Positions 24,505-62,510 of a DNA stretch of 64,000 bases are shown piece after piece (position 1 is the stretch's first letter; every line of letters starts with the position of its first letter). Source of the stretch: Chondrilla cf. caribensis (Eukaryota > Porifera > Demospongiae > Chondrillida > Chondrillidae); contig OZ026561.1 of assembly GCA_964020155.1 (NCBI GenBank), forward strand, positions 3,172,047 to 3,236,046, written 5' to 3'. The notes under the pieces are model-generated. The model saw only the letters and a list, made by a program, of their open reading frames with translations. It ran no database searches and was not told the origin of the DNA. The position numbers and the translations under genes were made by a program.

Positions 24505-24723
24505 TTATAGCTCTCTCTCCATGTCACCGCAGCACGGACCCGTGTAGAAAACTCGATCGAACATGGTGAGCTGGTACACTCGACATTTGTACTTTGTTGG
24601 TCCTCCATCATTCAGAGGAAACTTGACTGCCCTGTTATAAGAAATTGTTCCAACTCTGTGTCCTATTCGAGAATTTGCGCTTGTATAATATACGGAGTCA
24701 ATCGCGATCTGCTCCACATACAA
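24505..24723 (-). CDS. Possible exon, 72 codons, intact only in first copy
   Basis: Minus-strand frame MYVEQIAIDSVYYTSANS then GHRVGTISYNRAV and KCRVYQLTMFDRVFYTGPCC. It has protein-like composition with clustered Cys and aromatics. The second copy (62,320-62,500) shares it with an in-frame 3-base deletion but also two stops. Unknown function. Confidence 0.3.
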   Translation of the reverse strand: MYVEQIAIDSVYYTSANSRIGHRVGTISYNRAVKFPLNDGGPTKYKCRVYQLTMFDRVFYTGPCCGDMEREL

Positions 24724-25385
24724 GTAGAAGAGCAGTCAAATTTCTTCCTAAACAACCGATCGCTCGTTATCAAAAGATTCGAACTGGAGATTAATTACAA
24801 GCCCAGGAGGTACCTTTCAAGCGTCAATTCATAAATTCATGGAGTATATTGAAAACTATTCTGAGACTCTCTCATTAACGCCTTCAAGCGATTGTATAAA
24901 TCAATTCACTCTGCATGTAGTGTTTCTCCCCCACGTGCGGGTACATGTGTGTGTTCTCTGTTTCTGTCCGTTTGTCAATTTGAATGATAATGATTTGAAT
25001 GTTGTGCTGTCATGTTGTGTGATAATGGTCCTGTGTGGATGTCTGTGTGGCGCTGCTGTCTGCCCTATGATTGGCGTAACAATTGACACTAAATTCCGAA
25101 TTGAAATCAATGCCATCTAAGTTCTGTTTTGATTTCTGAGCATTTTTATTCTCTCTCGTTAACAACTTCGAGCAATTGTATATTTCAAGTTACTCTGCAT
25201 GCAGTGTTTCTCGTGCACGTGTGTGTGTGTGTGTGTGCTCTGTTTCTGTCCTTTGTCAATTTGAATGTTGCGACATCATGTCTTGTGACACGAGTGGCTG
25301 TGTGTGGTCACCTGTGTGCAGCTGCTGTTCTTGATTTCTTAATTATAATTGGACTTAATCCCTAAGATAGACATAATAGTTAACA

Positions 25386-25600
25386 CTAAATTGAAATAAG
25401 TTCTGGTTTGGGTGTACACCAGACAGGAGTGGGGTACTCGCAATTGGAGCATTTGTTACCTGGAGATTGATCAAATGTCTGTATACTGTGCTGAGTGCCC
25501 CAATGTATACGTACTACTCTGTGATTGTCACTAAGTCTACCTGGATGGTTAGTGGAAGGCAGGATGTTAGTGTAGTTAACCAATTCCTCACAGCTGTGTT
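25386..25600. other. Conserved block of unclear coding status
   Basis: Strongly conserved with 63,192-63,440 (only a few substitutions over about 170 bases), well above its surroundings. A minus-strand frame contains two ccag|gta donor-like sites; a plus frame (GAFVTWRLIKCLYTVLS) is also open. Could be an exon or a regulatory element. Confidence 0.3.
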
Positions 25601-26206
25601 GGACTAGACATGGCCGTTGTAACTTTAATGGGATATGGAAAGAAACACATCAAGGACATGTCATAGATTTACAATGTAATTTGTATGTGATCTCAGACCT
25701 ACTGACGTTGGCGTCATTGTGCATATATACCTTCAGCATCAGCACCCTAACTGAGTGTTTGTATCAGTGTGGGGTAATTAAATAATGTACACACAGTATA
25801 TGTACATATGTATGTTCAAGTTCAAATGTGTAATAAGTTGATCCAAATAAAATTGATATTACAAGAATTATTTTGAATATACATGACTATATACATGTAC
25901 TGGGTATAATATTATACATGTACTCTACTATAATATGGGAATAATATCTACTCATACTTGATATATATTGTATGCACATGCATATTGGACTGAAATCAGT
26001 GTGGGGTAATTGTTACATTTTGTCATCATAATTACCTCGCTGTCATTCTATTTAATAGTTGATTAAAGTAAAAAAGTAATCCTACACACTGTTGTACAGT
26101 GATGTCTGTGCATTACTTCTTCACATTCAGATGTAAAGTTATTTAGTATTTTCGTAATAAAATATAACTGAATCTTTATGATATTTTATATATCAACCCA
26201 ATTTAC

Positions 26207-26333
26207 CTTGTACAGTCCATTGTAGGAGCATATATTTTGTAGTGAAAAATCCAGTCTTTGTAGGTAGTGTTTACAGTTATACAGATTCACACTGGAGTTC
26301 CTGCAATCTCCTCTAATAAAGGAACGGCCAAAC
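26207..26333 (-). pseudogene. Broken M8 C-terminal exon relic
   Basis: Clearly related to exon 9 of genes A and B (SFIRGDCRNSSVNLYNC, ICSYNGLYK), with acceptor and donor still present. One base is lost near the start and nine are gained later, so the frame is broken, and the first Cys is replaced by Arg. No neighbouring exons are intact, so this is a remnant of a third gene copy lying beyond the 3' end of gene B. Confidence 0.75.
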
Positions 26334-27193
26334 CTATATGAGATGGAGGTTATGGGATGGCTAATGAGACCCTTTCGGCATGGGGGATGCATTAGTGCTG
26401 GGACGATTAATAGATTAGTCAATTAATCTATTGATTTCATTTCAAATCCGATCATCATTCATAGTGCTAGCCTATTGATTAATTACCCCCAACCTTGTGA
26501 TAACCTTTGTTACCGACATTGTAATTGTATGGTATAGCTTGTTCATGCATGTTGATTCTTGATTTTGACTCGTTTTGATCACGTAACTTTTTGTAGTTGA
26601 CCACGTGTGAATGAAGTGAATTTTGGAATTATAGTGACAGTGTTTCGTATCGACTTTTATTGACGACTTGTTAGTTTGTTCGGTTACAACAAACCTCCAC
26701 TCCATGGGTTCAATTTTGTACTTTAAGTGTTACAGTACCTGAAATGTGAAACGTCCTATAGATTCCACTTCATGTCTTTAGATGATTACTCAGTCTAATG
26801 ATTCGGAAGTGTTTTTTCGTAATTACGGGGGATTAATTGACTAATGAATTAGTTACTATGTACTGATAATTGATTTGAACATTACAGTGAATTCCCGGCT
26901 CAATTGTGTAGATGCCTATCGGAGGACATTCTATATAGGCCAGAAGATCGACCCAAATATGATGTGAGTTTTTCAAACAGCTGAAGCCATTTGCCTATAC
27001 CTAATACACAGATGTGAGAAATTGCACACATTAATAATAATTGATCTGAATAATAATAACGCACACACGTGGTCACAGACCCAATAATAGACTAATTAAT
27101 GCCCCAAATGCATTGGTTTTGTATTGCTCTCACACACTAATGAGTAATTTAAACTCAATGTTACTGCAATCTAATTAAACTCTGATTATTTAA

Positions 27194-27199
27194 TTTATT
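27194..27199 (-). terminator. Polyadenylation signal AATAAA of gene B
   Basis: TTTATT on the plus strand is AATAAA in the gene's sense, 15 nt after the TGA. The distance is short but within what compact animal genes show. Confidence 0.45.
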
Positions 27200-27213
27200 C
27201 CAAAGGCCGTGGT

Positions 27214-53206
<25,993 letters not shown>

Positions 53207-53264
53207 GTCTTCTGACACCTCATGTAAGTCCTTGTACCGACACAGCTACCCCAATGTGCTAGTC

Positions 53265-53273
53265 ACTTTTATA
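53265..53273 (-). promoter_or_regulatory. TATA box of gene B
   Basis: CTATAAAAG stands about 60 nt upstream of the gene B start codon in the sense direction. The same element at the same place precedes gene A (CTATAAAAA), so it survived the divergence of the two copies. This implies a start site some 30 nt later and a very short 5' leader. Confidence 0.6.
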
Positions 53274-53279
53274 GGCAAC

Positions 53280-53810
53280 TGAATAAATATATTCATTGTT
53301 TCTGACCAAACTGTATATATACGGAGAGCATCTTGAAAGGTTTCTGTGAAACATGGGCTAGAGTACCTACATGCATGGTACCGGCGGAGCATACATAATA
53401 TGATATTAGTGATGGGTTATAACCTGCTTCTAAACTGATGCCAAAATGTAAAGATGTCGAAGACAAACGAATTCTCTTTGTAATAAAGAAATTTTTGGAT
53501 TGAAATACTTACGTACATGAATACCTATGTGCAAACACAGCCAAAACCAAGCATTTCTTTATTTCCTTTATTGATTGTCTAAGACTAATCGGGTTTCCTT
53601 GGACGAGTTCAAACTATTCCTATGTATATTATTATTATTATGTAGTGCTGTATCACTGACTGATCAACCAGAATGCAAGTGCTTATAATATTATTTATGT
53701 GCATATATACAAGTATTAATATTAATGTGTGACCGTGTTTGTGTGTGTAGATGTGGGGTGTTTAAGTATTGCATTTACATGTCCCTGCGTGTGCATGTGT
53801 GTTTGAGTTT
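53280..53810. other. Upstream flank of gene B, aligned with the 12.35-12.75 kb flank of gene A
   Basis: Conserved non-coding stretch with no exon seen. Its first 100 bases beyond the TATA box match the gene A flank best. Confidence 0.4.
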
Positions 53811-53814
53811 GTAT

Positions 53815-54021
<207 letters not shown>

Positions 54022-54229
54022 TGTGTGCAGGTACAACTTGTGTTTTAAGGGCATCCACTGGAATCTGGTATGTGTTATTCTTTGTTGAGTAACTGTTATG
54101 GTGATGTGCACAAATCAAAGGCAATCCGTGAGCCATATATTGCTATTGTAATTAGGTGGAAGTAAATATTTGAAGGTGAATGAGCCCGAAAATTTAACTG
54201 GATTTAGATGTTGGTGGAAGGGCTACCGG

Positions 54230-54860
54230 TTTGAATCCATACAGTCCAAATAGTGTAATACACACCTGTTGAGGTGGTTCTCAGTTCACTGATGCATGCA
54301 CAGTAAATTATTAAGTGAATTAGTGGATGACAGTAAACAAGTCACATGTATGGCTTGTAACTAAGGGACCAGGTAGGAACCTGATCTGCTCTTTTATGGT
54401 TGATTGGATATAACTGTTTACAGGCTTCTAGTCCAATTAGAATCTTATCCTTGTCATCTGAGTTGCACACAATATTATATTATATGCTCCCATCAGCACA
54501 GGTTTCTTATACTGTTTTATATTTTGACTGTGTGTCTGTTGATTGTGTTGAATTTTTATGGAGGATCATTTAACTGTAAACTGATAGTAAATAATACTAT
54601 TAGTTACCACATATACCCTCACATTCAATAGCATCTTGTAATGGATCTGATATAATTATATACATATCATGGCGCATGAGCAGAGTGGTTACTGTATCAT
54701 ATATAGCTCATATCAGCAGGATTCCTGAGACATTGTCCATGCAAGTATGTGAGGGTGCATGGGATGTGTTTGCATTGTACTTACATCATTATATCTGAGT
54801 GTATGTATGCATGCTATTGTCGGTGTGTATGTGCATGTGTGGTTATGGAAGAGAGCTGTG
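54230..54860. repeat. Copy of the 12.8-kb dispersed repeat and flank
   Basis: The block at 54,230-54,370 matches 12,780-12,960, followed by aligned flank up to about 54,760. No gene seen. Confidence 0.5.
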
Positions 54861-55315
54861 TACTAATTACCATTTACTGTAGAAAGGTAGACTCATAGTA
54901 AAGACACCCTTGAGATGATAACATTTGTGTATGGCAATAGTTCTCAGACCACTGTGAGTAAGCCAAAATGTTAATGGTTTTATTTGGCTGCTGAGAGTTA
55001 GTCTAATGTAATTATGAACCAATGCAGTCCAAACAGTGTAATGCACACTCCTTGAGGTGATCTAAGTTTGCTGATGCATGCACAGTCCATTAGTTGAGCT
55101 AATTAGTAGAGGCAGTAAACAAGTCACATGTATGGCCTCAGTATAGAGCTTGCAGGTTTCTTGTCTGCTTGGCAAGTAGTCATTAATTATTAACAAACAT
55201 TATAGTATTGCATCCCTGTCATTTGAACATGCATGATATGCTTATATCATGTTTTGTAGTGGGATACTTTGACATTTACTTTTACATCTAGTTTTGTTCT
55301 TCTTTCATAATAATA

Positions 55316-55400
55316 TTATGTAGTTTCACCTTCCTTCAAATTCAGTTTGAAGCCTCTGTAGCACTCACAGCTGAATGTCCCAACCTCACTGACACACATG
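55316..55400 (-). pseudogene. Antisense EGF exon copy 4
   Basis: Best preserved of the four: MCVSEVGTFSCECYRGFKLN then LKEGETT. The frame is open at both sides of the half-domain, unlike copies 1-3. Confidence 0.55.
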
Positions 55401-55483
55401 ATAGAAAGGGCATCAAAGATTGGAAGTGTGACAGAATTGCTATAGGTAGATATTATACATAAACTATTATGCACACACGTACA

Positions 55484-55640
<157 letters not shown>

Positions 55641-55789
55641 ACAAAGAAAAATGGAGTTGTTGGAGTCTGGATTGGTTGCGGATCATCCCTGTCCGTTCCA
55701 TCCTGATGATGATGATGATGATGACGTTCTTGGTTCGTTTGTCTTTTACGTACTTCGTGTCAGCTTAATTGAGAATGGCGGTGGTCGCC

Positions 55790-55891
55790 ATGGTCGACCA
55801 AACAGCCGGTATACCCAACGCGGACGGTGCTAACGATACTCGCTCTTGTCACCCCCTGCCCCTGTCTTCCTCTGAGACAACAACCAGCAAG
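55790..55891 (+). CDS. Candidate first exon, copy in R6 (MVDQTAGIPNADG...)
   Basis: Opens MVDQTAGIPNADGANDT and continues PLPLSSSETTTSK to a good donor (CAAG|gtgaat). Thirty-four codons, in the same frame as the R3 copy. Unknown function. Confidence 0.38.
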
Positions 55892-56308
55892 GTGAATGAC
55901 GGGCAGTGTGTATGTATTGTATATTGTACGTCCTCATACTGTGCTGTAAACCTGACATCGTGTACAGAGTGTGTTGTCAGCATGGCAATAATCGACCCAT
56001 CCTAAAATTGCCCTAAGTCGAGATTTCTCAGCAGTATTTATCCCATTTGATAGAGTGCTAGCGTCTAATTTCATACCTCAATTCATCCTGCCATACAAAA
56101 AGTATCCTGCAGCTGCCTTTGAATACCATAGAAATATATTTTGCTACCACATATTAATATATCTATGGGAAAATGTTGTCCAGTATACCTTTTGCATGTA
56201 TGGTGTGTGTAGGAATTGTGGCCAGTTTTTGGTACAGACTCACAAGAGGACCCCTCAAAAGTTTGTTAGGAAAGGTCATACTCAAATAGTACGTTAATGA
56301 GTCTATTT

Positions 56309-56312
<4 letters not shown>

Positions 56313-56381
<69 letters not shown>
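56313..56381. repeat. (GT)n array
   Basis: About 68 bases; the counterpart of the array at 18,193. Confidence 0.93.
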
Positions 56382-56382
<1 letters not shown>

Positions 56383-56483
56383 ACGCATGCGTTTATGCAC
56401 TTACCTGTATCTACATGGGTGTGGGTGTTCATATGTAGATAAGTATCCATGTGCATAATTGTGTGGATATGGAGTGCTCACAG

Positions 56484-56593
56484 GTATCCTTGTTGTGGTG
56501 TACAAACATTGACACTGCCTCTTTGTCTCCAGTGGGAAACTCTGGTAACATTGTTTTGGTCATGAAGCTGCAAAAGCCAGGAAAATCCAACCT
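56484..56593 (+). CDS. Exon-like segment (VSLLWCTNIDTA...), copy 2
   Basis: Partner of the segment at 18,338, same splice sites and frame. Reads VSLLWCTNIDTASLSPVG. See that entry for the substitution argument. Confidence 0.48.
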
Positions 56594-56929
56594 GTAAATC
56601 TTTAGTGTACTCACCCAGTGACAGGAGCACTGACACCTTAGCTATATTATGTTTTACATGGTGTGCATTAAATTTATTGTTATGAGTACAAATTGTTATG
56701 TAGTGCAATATGGGTATATCATTATAATTTTTTGGTAGTGGTATGTGTTTTGATGTATATGTATGTGTATTACAATCATTGCAATTTTAAAATGATTATT
56801 AAAGAGGAATAACATTGATTAAGGCAACAATCATAATACATGTTAATAACTTACATAATATACATACCATTATCATTCAATTTTTTAATTAAGTGCAACA
56901 GTTATGTATGACATTTAATACATATGACG

Positions 56930-57590
56930 GCAAACTTTAAACTATTAATTAAAATATTAAAATGTAATTACTGCTCCTCTAGCTCTGTCACATGTATACA
57001 CTACACATAGTCAAGTCGATCAACAATACACACAATTGAGTTTTGACGTCACCCCTCTCCTACATAATTATTATGTATGTATAATAATATTATTATGACA
57101 TTGTATATTGTATTGTTTTGATAACAATAATCACAAAAGCAAAACAATGAAAAAACAACATACACGTGTGTGTACATATGTATTATGTGTTAAATGTACG
57201 GGTAGACCAGTATACACACATTAACTGCATGGCCTTCACCCAAAATATTCTTCATTTGTACTGATGAGTTTCTCCTGTACCTTTGGGTGGATTGCGTGGA
57301 GGAAGGCATCTACATCTCTGTATGTACATATATATGTACAGTACATGGACTGCAGACCTGCATCTTGTGCAAGCTAAGAGCTGGAGTCACCCCATATCAC
57401 ACTAATCTCCACTCATCTCCCTTCATAGTGACCAAAGAGGGGTACTCTTACCACCAACCTCACAGTACAAGGCTCCTGTGCAGCTCATGAAGTTTGATAT
57501 CACTATTTATATATACTTGCATACCTGCATGTTTCTCTATATTTGGAACAGAACATGAACATTAAATCATTCTTATACGTACATTGGCAG
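56930..57590. other. Divergent stretch between the two copies
   Basis: Here the second unit stops matching the first. A piece at 57,440-57,500 could be an exon (acceptor ccttcatag, then DQRGVLLPPTSQYKAPVQLM), but no donor was decided. Otherwise nothing recognised. Confidence 0.3.
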
Positions 57591-57639
57591 TAAGAAAGGA
57601 ATAATGAATCATTATAATCACACATGTACATACAGTACA

Positions 57640-57785
57640 CACACATGCATACACAAAACACATGCACAACACTCATGCAATGCACACGTGCATGCATGCA
57701 GAAATAATACACACAACGCACACGCACGCACGTACGCATGCATGCACACATACAGACACACGCGGACACACATGGACACACACCT
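57640..57785. repeat. Degenerate CA/GCAC-rich tract
   Basis: A decayed CA array with repeated GCATGCATGCA and CGCACGCACG. Frames through it are low-complexity. Confidence 0.7.
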
Positions 57786-58078
57786 TAAATTGAGGTAGAT
57801 TTCCAATGAAAGGTAGAGATGGTCCAGAAATTGCGAGTGAGCAAGACTTACGTTCATTAATGGTGACCGCATTGACCAACCATGATATGCATAAGTAACC
57901 CTGACCTCCGTGAGCTTGATTTGCTCACCCTCTTAGAGCTAGGACCTCAAGAATTTATGTCATCCAGGACACACGAGCATTTGATACTTTTCACTATTTA
58001 TAATTAGGGAGTTGGTTCAAGTGGGGTTAGAGATAAAATTGATTATTAATTTATATATTAATGGGCCTGGTGTTCCAG

Positions 58079-58182
58079 GCACTGAACTGATCCCTGTAGC
58101 CACACCACCGGTCACGCCCAGTGACATCCTTGATGATGACACCATGAGAAACTATATTATTATTGGATTCTTATATTCATTG
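58079..58182 (+). CDS. Transmembrane exon-like segment
   Basis: 104 nt after tgttccag and before TTG|gttaca, phase 1 to 0. Reads GTELIPVATPPVTPSDILDD then MRNYIIIGFLYSL. Its phases fit between the exons at 21,759 and 22,321, and joining it to VYYLWITKRKK completes a membrane helix. No counterpart was found in the first copy, where it would be needed. Its position upstream of the 59,167 relic means the second copy is rearranged. Confidence 0.45.
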
Positions 58183-59161
58183 GTTACAGTAAAACCGTAG
58201 TCTAGCTAGCTAGCCCATCCCCCCACATGCCCTACGGCTCTGGATCTTAACACAAACAGGGCGTATTCGGGGACGGGGATAATTCAAAGTGTTGTTTGGT
58301 AATGAGAATCCCAAGCAAATGTTCTCTGTAGAGAGCCTTATTGTTCCCTGTGTGCCTTTCAGTGGAAAGACTGATTGATGAGTAACATAATCCATTTCAG
58401 GGAACTAAATATTACTGATGTGGACCGAATAATTCAGAAATACAGTATGTCGTTCCAGGACAGAATAGTTCAGAACTATTTGATTTGGTTACTGACCTCA
58501 CTAAGAAAACCAGTTTAGGAGATGGCTTTAAAGATAGAATCGAGAAACAAATTTGGCCGCCATTTTCAGTGTTTATTATGCATTTGGAAGTGACAATCAG
58601 TGGCCATGCAAAATGTATGTTGCATTCGGGCAAATTTTGGGCACATGCAAAAAATGGAAATAGCTAAATGTTAACAGGTCAATCGTTGTCGAACTGGACT
58701 AGTCTCCACCCAGACCACTTATGGGCCCTTGTGCATCAGCCCCTGTGGTGAGAAGGGAGTTGAATTTTCAGTTGAATCACTTGGTTATTTACAATACTAT
58801 TTTGTGCTGATCAATGAGATCATTGAAAACTCACATGTAGTGCAAATGTCACATTCAAACAATGAACGATATACTGTGGTCATTGAAGGCAGAATAAATT
58901 GTTAAGTTCAGGAAATTATTAATTATTTTTTTTATTATTGCAATTCCAGTAATTATTTCAACTCTTTCCTGGAATCTTGGTAGTTTGAAATACTTACTAC
59001 TCTCATTAAATAAACATGCTTTAGAAGATATGAAAGTGATCAAGGGCAAAACATAGTTCTTGGAGTCTAGTGGGAATCTGTGGTTTATGCACCCATGCAC
59101 ATTTTACAACTCTGCTCCAACAAATTCAATGTCAATGGCTTATAACCATAATGTTTATTCT

Positions 59162-59210
59162 TATTAGATGGGTTGAAATCTGTCGACTTTGACTCTTAGC
59201 TTATATAGAC
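59162..59210 (+). pseudogene. Truncated ectodomain exon copy
   Basis: Starts like the exon at 21,759 (GLKSVDF) and then diverges into a stop within about 30 bases, lacking the donor. Confidence 0.5.
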
Positions 59211-59708
59211 TCTTAGACTCTTCTATGTTTAGGGTAACCCTATCTGCATATTTTATAATGAGTAGATCTGAAAAAGGCCCTCTTTTGAAACTACATACTA
59301 ATTCTGTTCCATCATTCCACATTCTGGACATGCACCACAGTTGGTGCAGATGACAAGAGTGGCAATACTGATGTACAAGACCAGAGAAAGGGAATGGAAC
59401 AATTGTTTTGAGTTGGGAAATTGGTCACTTGTACGTTGAATGACATGAAAACCACAGTTAGTGAAAATAAATATCAAGTATGTCACCTTAATCATGTTCT
59501 AGAAGTGCTATTCCAGGGTATTACTGTTCAGATAATTGCCCCTTACAACCACCGTGGATTGTCTGCAAGTATGGATACGTGCAATGTGTCCATATGATAC
59601 ACGAAAAGGTATATAGTGATTTAAGTGCAAAATCTTACTCCTATTCTGTCTGATCTGCTCTACACTTTGCACTAATGGCATTAAAAACATTTAACAGTTG
59701 TAAATCAT

Positions 59709-59921
59709 TCTTTATAGACTATTGTTTAACACGTCTATATATAGCAATATTCAAACAATTCTTTTCACAAGTAAATCATCCGTGTAACGTTTCACCCAAC
59801 ACCGGCTTCTTATTTGTGATGGGTGGAACATTACACAAATGATTTATTTGTGAGAAAAGTGTCTAAATATTGCTATACTATTAGACGTGTTAAACACTAG
59901 TCCTACAACTATAAAGAAATA
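59709..59921. mobile_element. 213-bp foldback MITE
   Basis: TTCTTTATAG at the left pairs with CTATAAAGAA at the right. Long inner arms include GTTTAACACGTCTA / TAGACGTGTTAAAC and a GTGTAACGTTTCACCCA-type arm around a loop at about 59,800. No ORF. It lies in a 0.7-kb segment absent from the first unit. Confidence 0.65.
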
Positions 59922-60624
59922 CACCCAACATGTCTAACAACTTTCACATGCTCAATTGTAAATCATGTCAATAACCACGTAAGTGTATGAGTTATGAGCG
60001 AAGGGAAAGTCCTTAGTCCCATTATAATTGTAGACAAGCTGAATCTCAACCACAACTCATGTACGTATGCTCATCATAATTGTATGTGTACATGTTTGTC
60101 CATGTTTATTCTTGAGCCCAAAACCATGTAGTTCAAGTATGACATTAGTATGTAATTATGTTGTCCTAACAGATTTGGCCTATCAAACCTGTGGAGGAAT
60201 GGGTTGGTCCATAGAGACATACTGATACCTCACATAAGTACAAGTATCCAAACCTTTTTTATTTGCAGGATAATGGCCCAGAGTTTTCTACTTAGTATGT
60301 GGAGCATCAAGTACGAATTAACCAGATTCTATAGATGGGGACCAGCCTTAGCTAGTCACACATGTACAAGTTTATTGGGAAGATTTATATTATGGCATGG
60401 AAAATTTCATACATATGGGTTCTGCCTATGCCGTATCAATGTTACTAGTTGAAGTATTGAAGCTGATATTGAACGTGTTTTGTGTGAAGGTATAAATGTT
60501 GCCACATCTCGATCTAATGCCTGCTGCTTGAAATATTGATACATTTGCACCCAAAACGTGCCACTTAAAAGTGTGCAATGATAGAGTGTACTATATCCCC
60601 ATAGGAAACTTGTCGTCTCTGTAG

Positions 60625-60822
60625 AAACCACCAATCCGGGAGTTGAATGAGATTCCCAACAGCACACCGTATGAAGAATACGCTGATAAGCAGTTCAAGC
60701 ATCGGTTTCGGAGCGGTACATGGTCTGTTGCTGCATCTAAAAGTGTACAAGATAGTGAGAGTTTTTACTGGTCAATGCTGCTGAAACTCCTGAAGAATAG
60801 CAACCCATTGTATATTTACTGA
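60625..60822 (+). pseudogene. Terminal exon copy with frameshift
   Basis: Matches the exon at 22,907 through QDSES, with substitutions such as F/I and T/A, but two additional T bases in the T run at about 60,761 change the frame and extend the reading to YWSMLLKLLKNSNPLYIY. The preceding cytoplasmic exon is missing in this copy, so it is probably not functional. Confidence 0.6.
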
Positions 60823-60876
60823 GGCTGCAAACACTTGTTCTTATATTGATATTACCTATATTATTGATATTATTAG

Positions 60877-60881
60877 TGTGT

Positions 60882-60961
<80 letters not shown>
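60877..60961. repeat. (GT)n array
   Basis: Eighty-five bases with one GTAT interruption; the aligned array at 23,149 has about 48. Confidence 0.94.
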
Positions 60962-60962
<1 letters not shown>

Positions 60963-61009
60963 CATGCCCATTATCCGCATTACTATTATTATTATGATTT
61001 TGTATGATA

Positions 61010-61960
61010 TATATTTCTGGCATGATATAACATTTATTACCTTTATATATTATGATATAATTATAGATTTGTATAATATTAATTAAGTCAAGCTATAATA
61101 TTGTACCAACTGTGTGTTGACAGTATTGCTGTCCTACTACCATTTATATAGGAATGCAAACCTGTAATTCAGCAGCCATTTTCTTGTACAACAGTGCACG
61201 ATGGATATTGAATACAATATTATACGTATATAATGTCATAAAAATACGATTCCTTTACAGCTATATAGTATGAATACTCTTAATATAATATAATATTATT
61301 GATAATATACTATTGCTACACTGAATATATGAATCTGAACACCATATAACCACAAAGTGTACATGTATATGCATTTGTGGGTGCCACTTTGAATAGCCTA
61401 TGGCTAACGGTTCCCCACGTTAAATAAGAATCCCTGATACCCTGGTATATAACACCTCACTATTAGTGGAATAAATCATTGATTCTTTAATGGTTTGCAA
61501 TAATATTGGATGATTACACATCAAATTAAAAAATATTATATTGTGTGCATCTATATACATGTACATAAAATTAGTATTATTATAATGAATGATTGCATGT
61601 ATTGCTACATGTAGCTTATAATTGTGTTTAAACATTCATATGAACCAATAAAATAATAATAATTATTAATATCAATGATACGTACTTATAATTTTCTTAA
61701 AGTCCTAATTTTTGCGTAGATTCTAGGTCTCTATTCTAAATACAACCTGCATGCTAATTCACACTTGCCATCGCTGTTATGCTACCTACTGGTTATCTGT
61801 GTAATAATGGTGAACTATGTATAATATGTTATGTGCATGTATATTTTAACTTTTATATTTGCAGAAATTGTCTGTTGAGTAGTGTTATTAATGATTCACA
61901 TATCCTTGAAACTATTAGTAATGAGATTGCTAACATTTCAGGTGTAACACTGCTGCCTTC
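61010..61960. other. AT-rich flank aligned with 23.26-24.13 kb
   Basis: Contains a roughly 70-base insertion (about 61,376-61,450) relative to the first unit. No gene seen. Confidence 0.4.
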
Positions 61961-62319
61961 ATCAGTGTATACACAATATACACACAACTCAATATATAAG
62001 TCAATACAGACACACGCACACACTTCTGCAGCAGGCTTCTGAGCTTGAACTTTAAATTAGGATTTTCAGTTTGGGAATAAGACCCAAGTTTGCCCGCCTC
62101 CGAAGATCACTACTAGACATGTCTCCCCGCGCTCTACCTTCAAATTCCCGGAGTCTAGTAAGTGAACTTACGAACTGAATTTTGTAGCTCTTCAATCCTG
62201 AGTCTAGTTTTTTCACGTCACCTTCACTTGTCTATTTTGTTCCTTCAATTATAAATTAGATCGCGTTCGTCACTCAGTTATAGCTCTCTCCTTCATGTCA
62301 CCGCAGAACGGACCCGTGT

Positions 62320-62510
62320 AGAATACTCGAACATGGTGAGCTGGTACACTCGACATTTGTACTTTGTTTTATCCTCCATCATTCAGAGGAAACTTTACTG
62401 CCCTGTTATAAGAAATTGTTCCAACTCTGTGTCCTATTCGAGAATTTCCACTTGTATATACGGAGTCAATCGCGATTTGCTACACATACAAGTAGGAGAG
62501 TAGTCAAATT
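62320..62510 (-). pseudogene. Second copy of the 24.5-kb possible exon, with stops
   Basis: Matches the frame at 24,505-24,723 (IAIDSVYT, GHRVGTISYNRAVKFPLN) but carries a TAG at the position of the Glu in VEQ and another after LNDGG. Confidence 0.35.

Noticed and set aside
57503..57880. Minus-strand Cys/Val/His-rich frames near 57.6-57.9 kb
   Set aside because: They cover a degenerate CA-rich tract and show only low-complexity composition.
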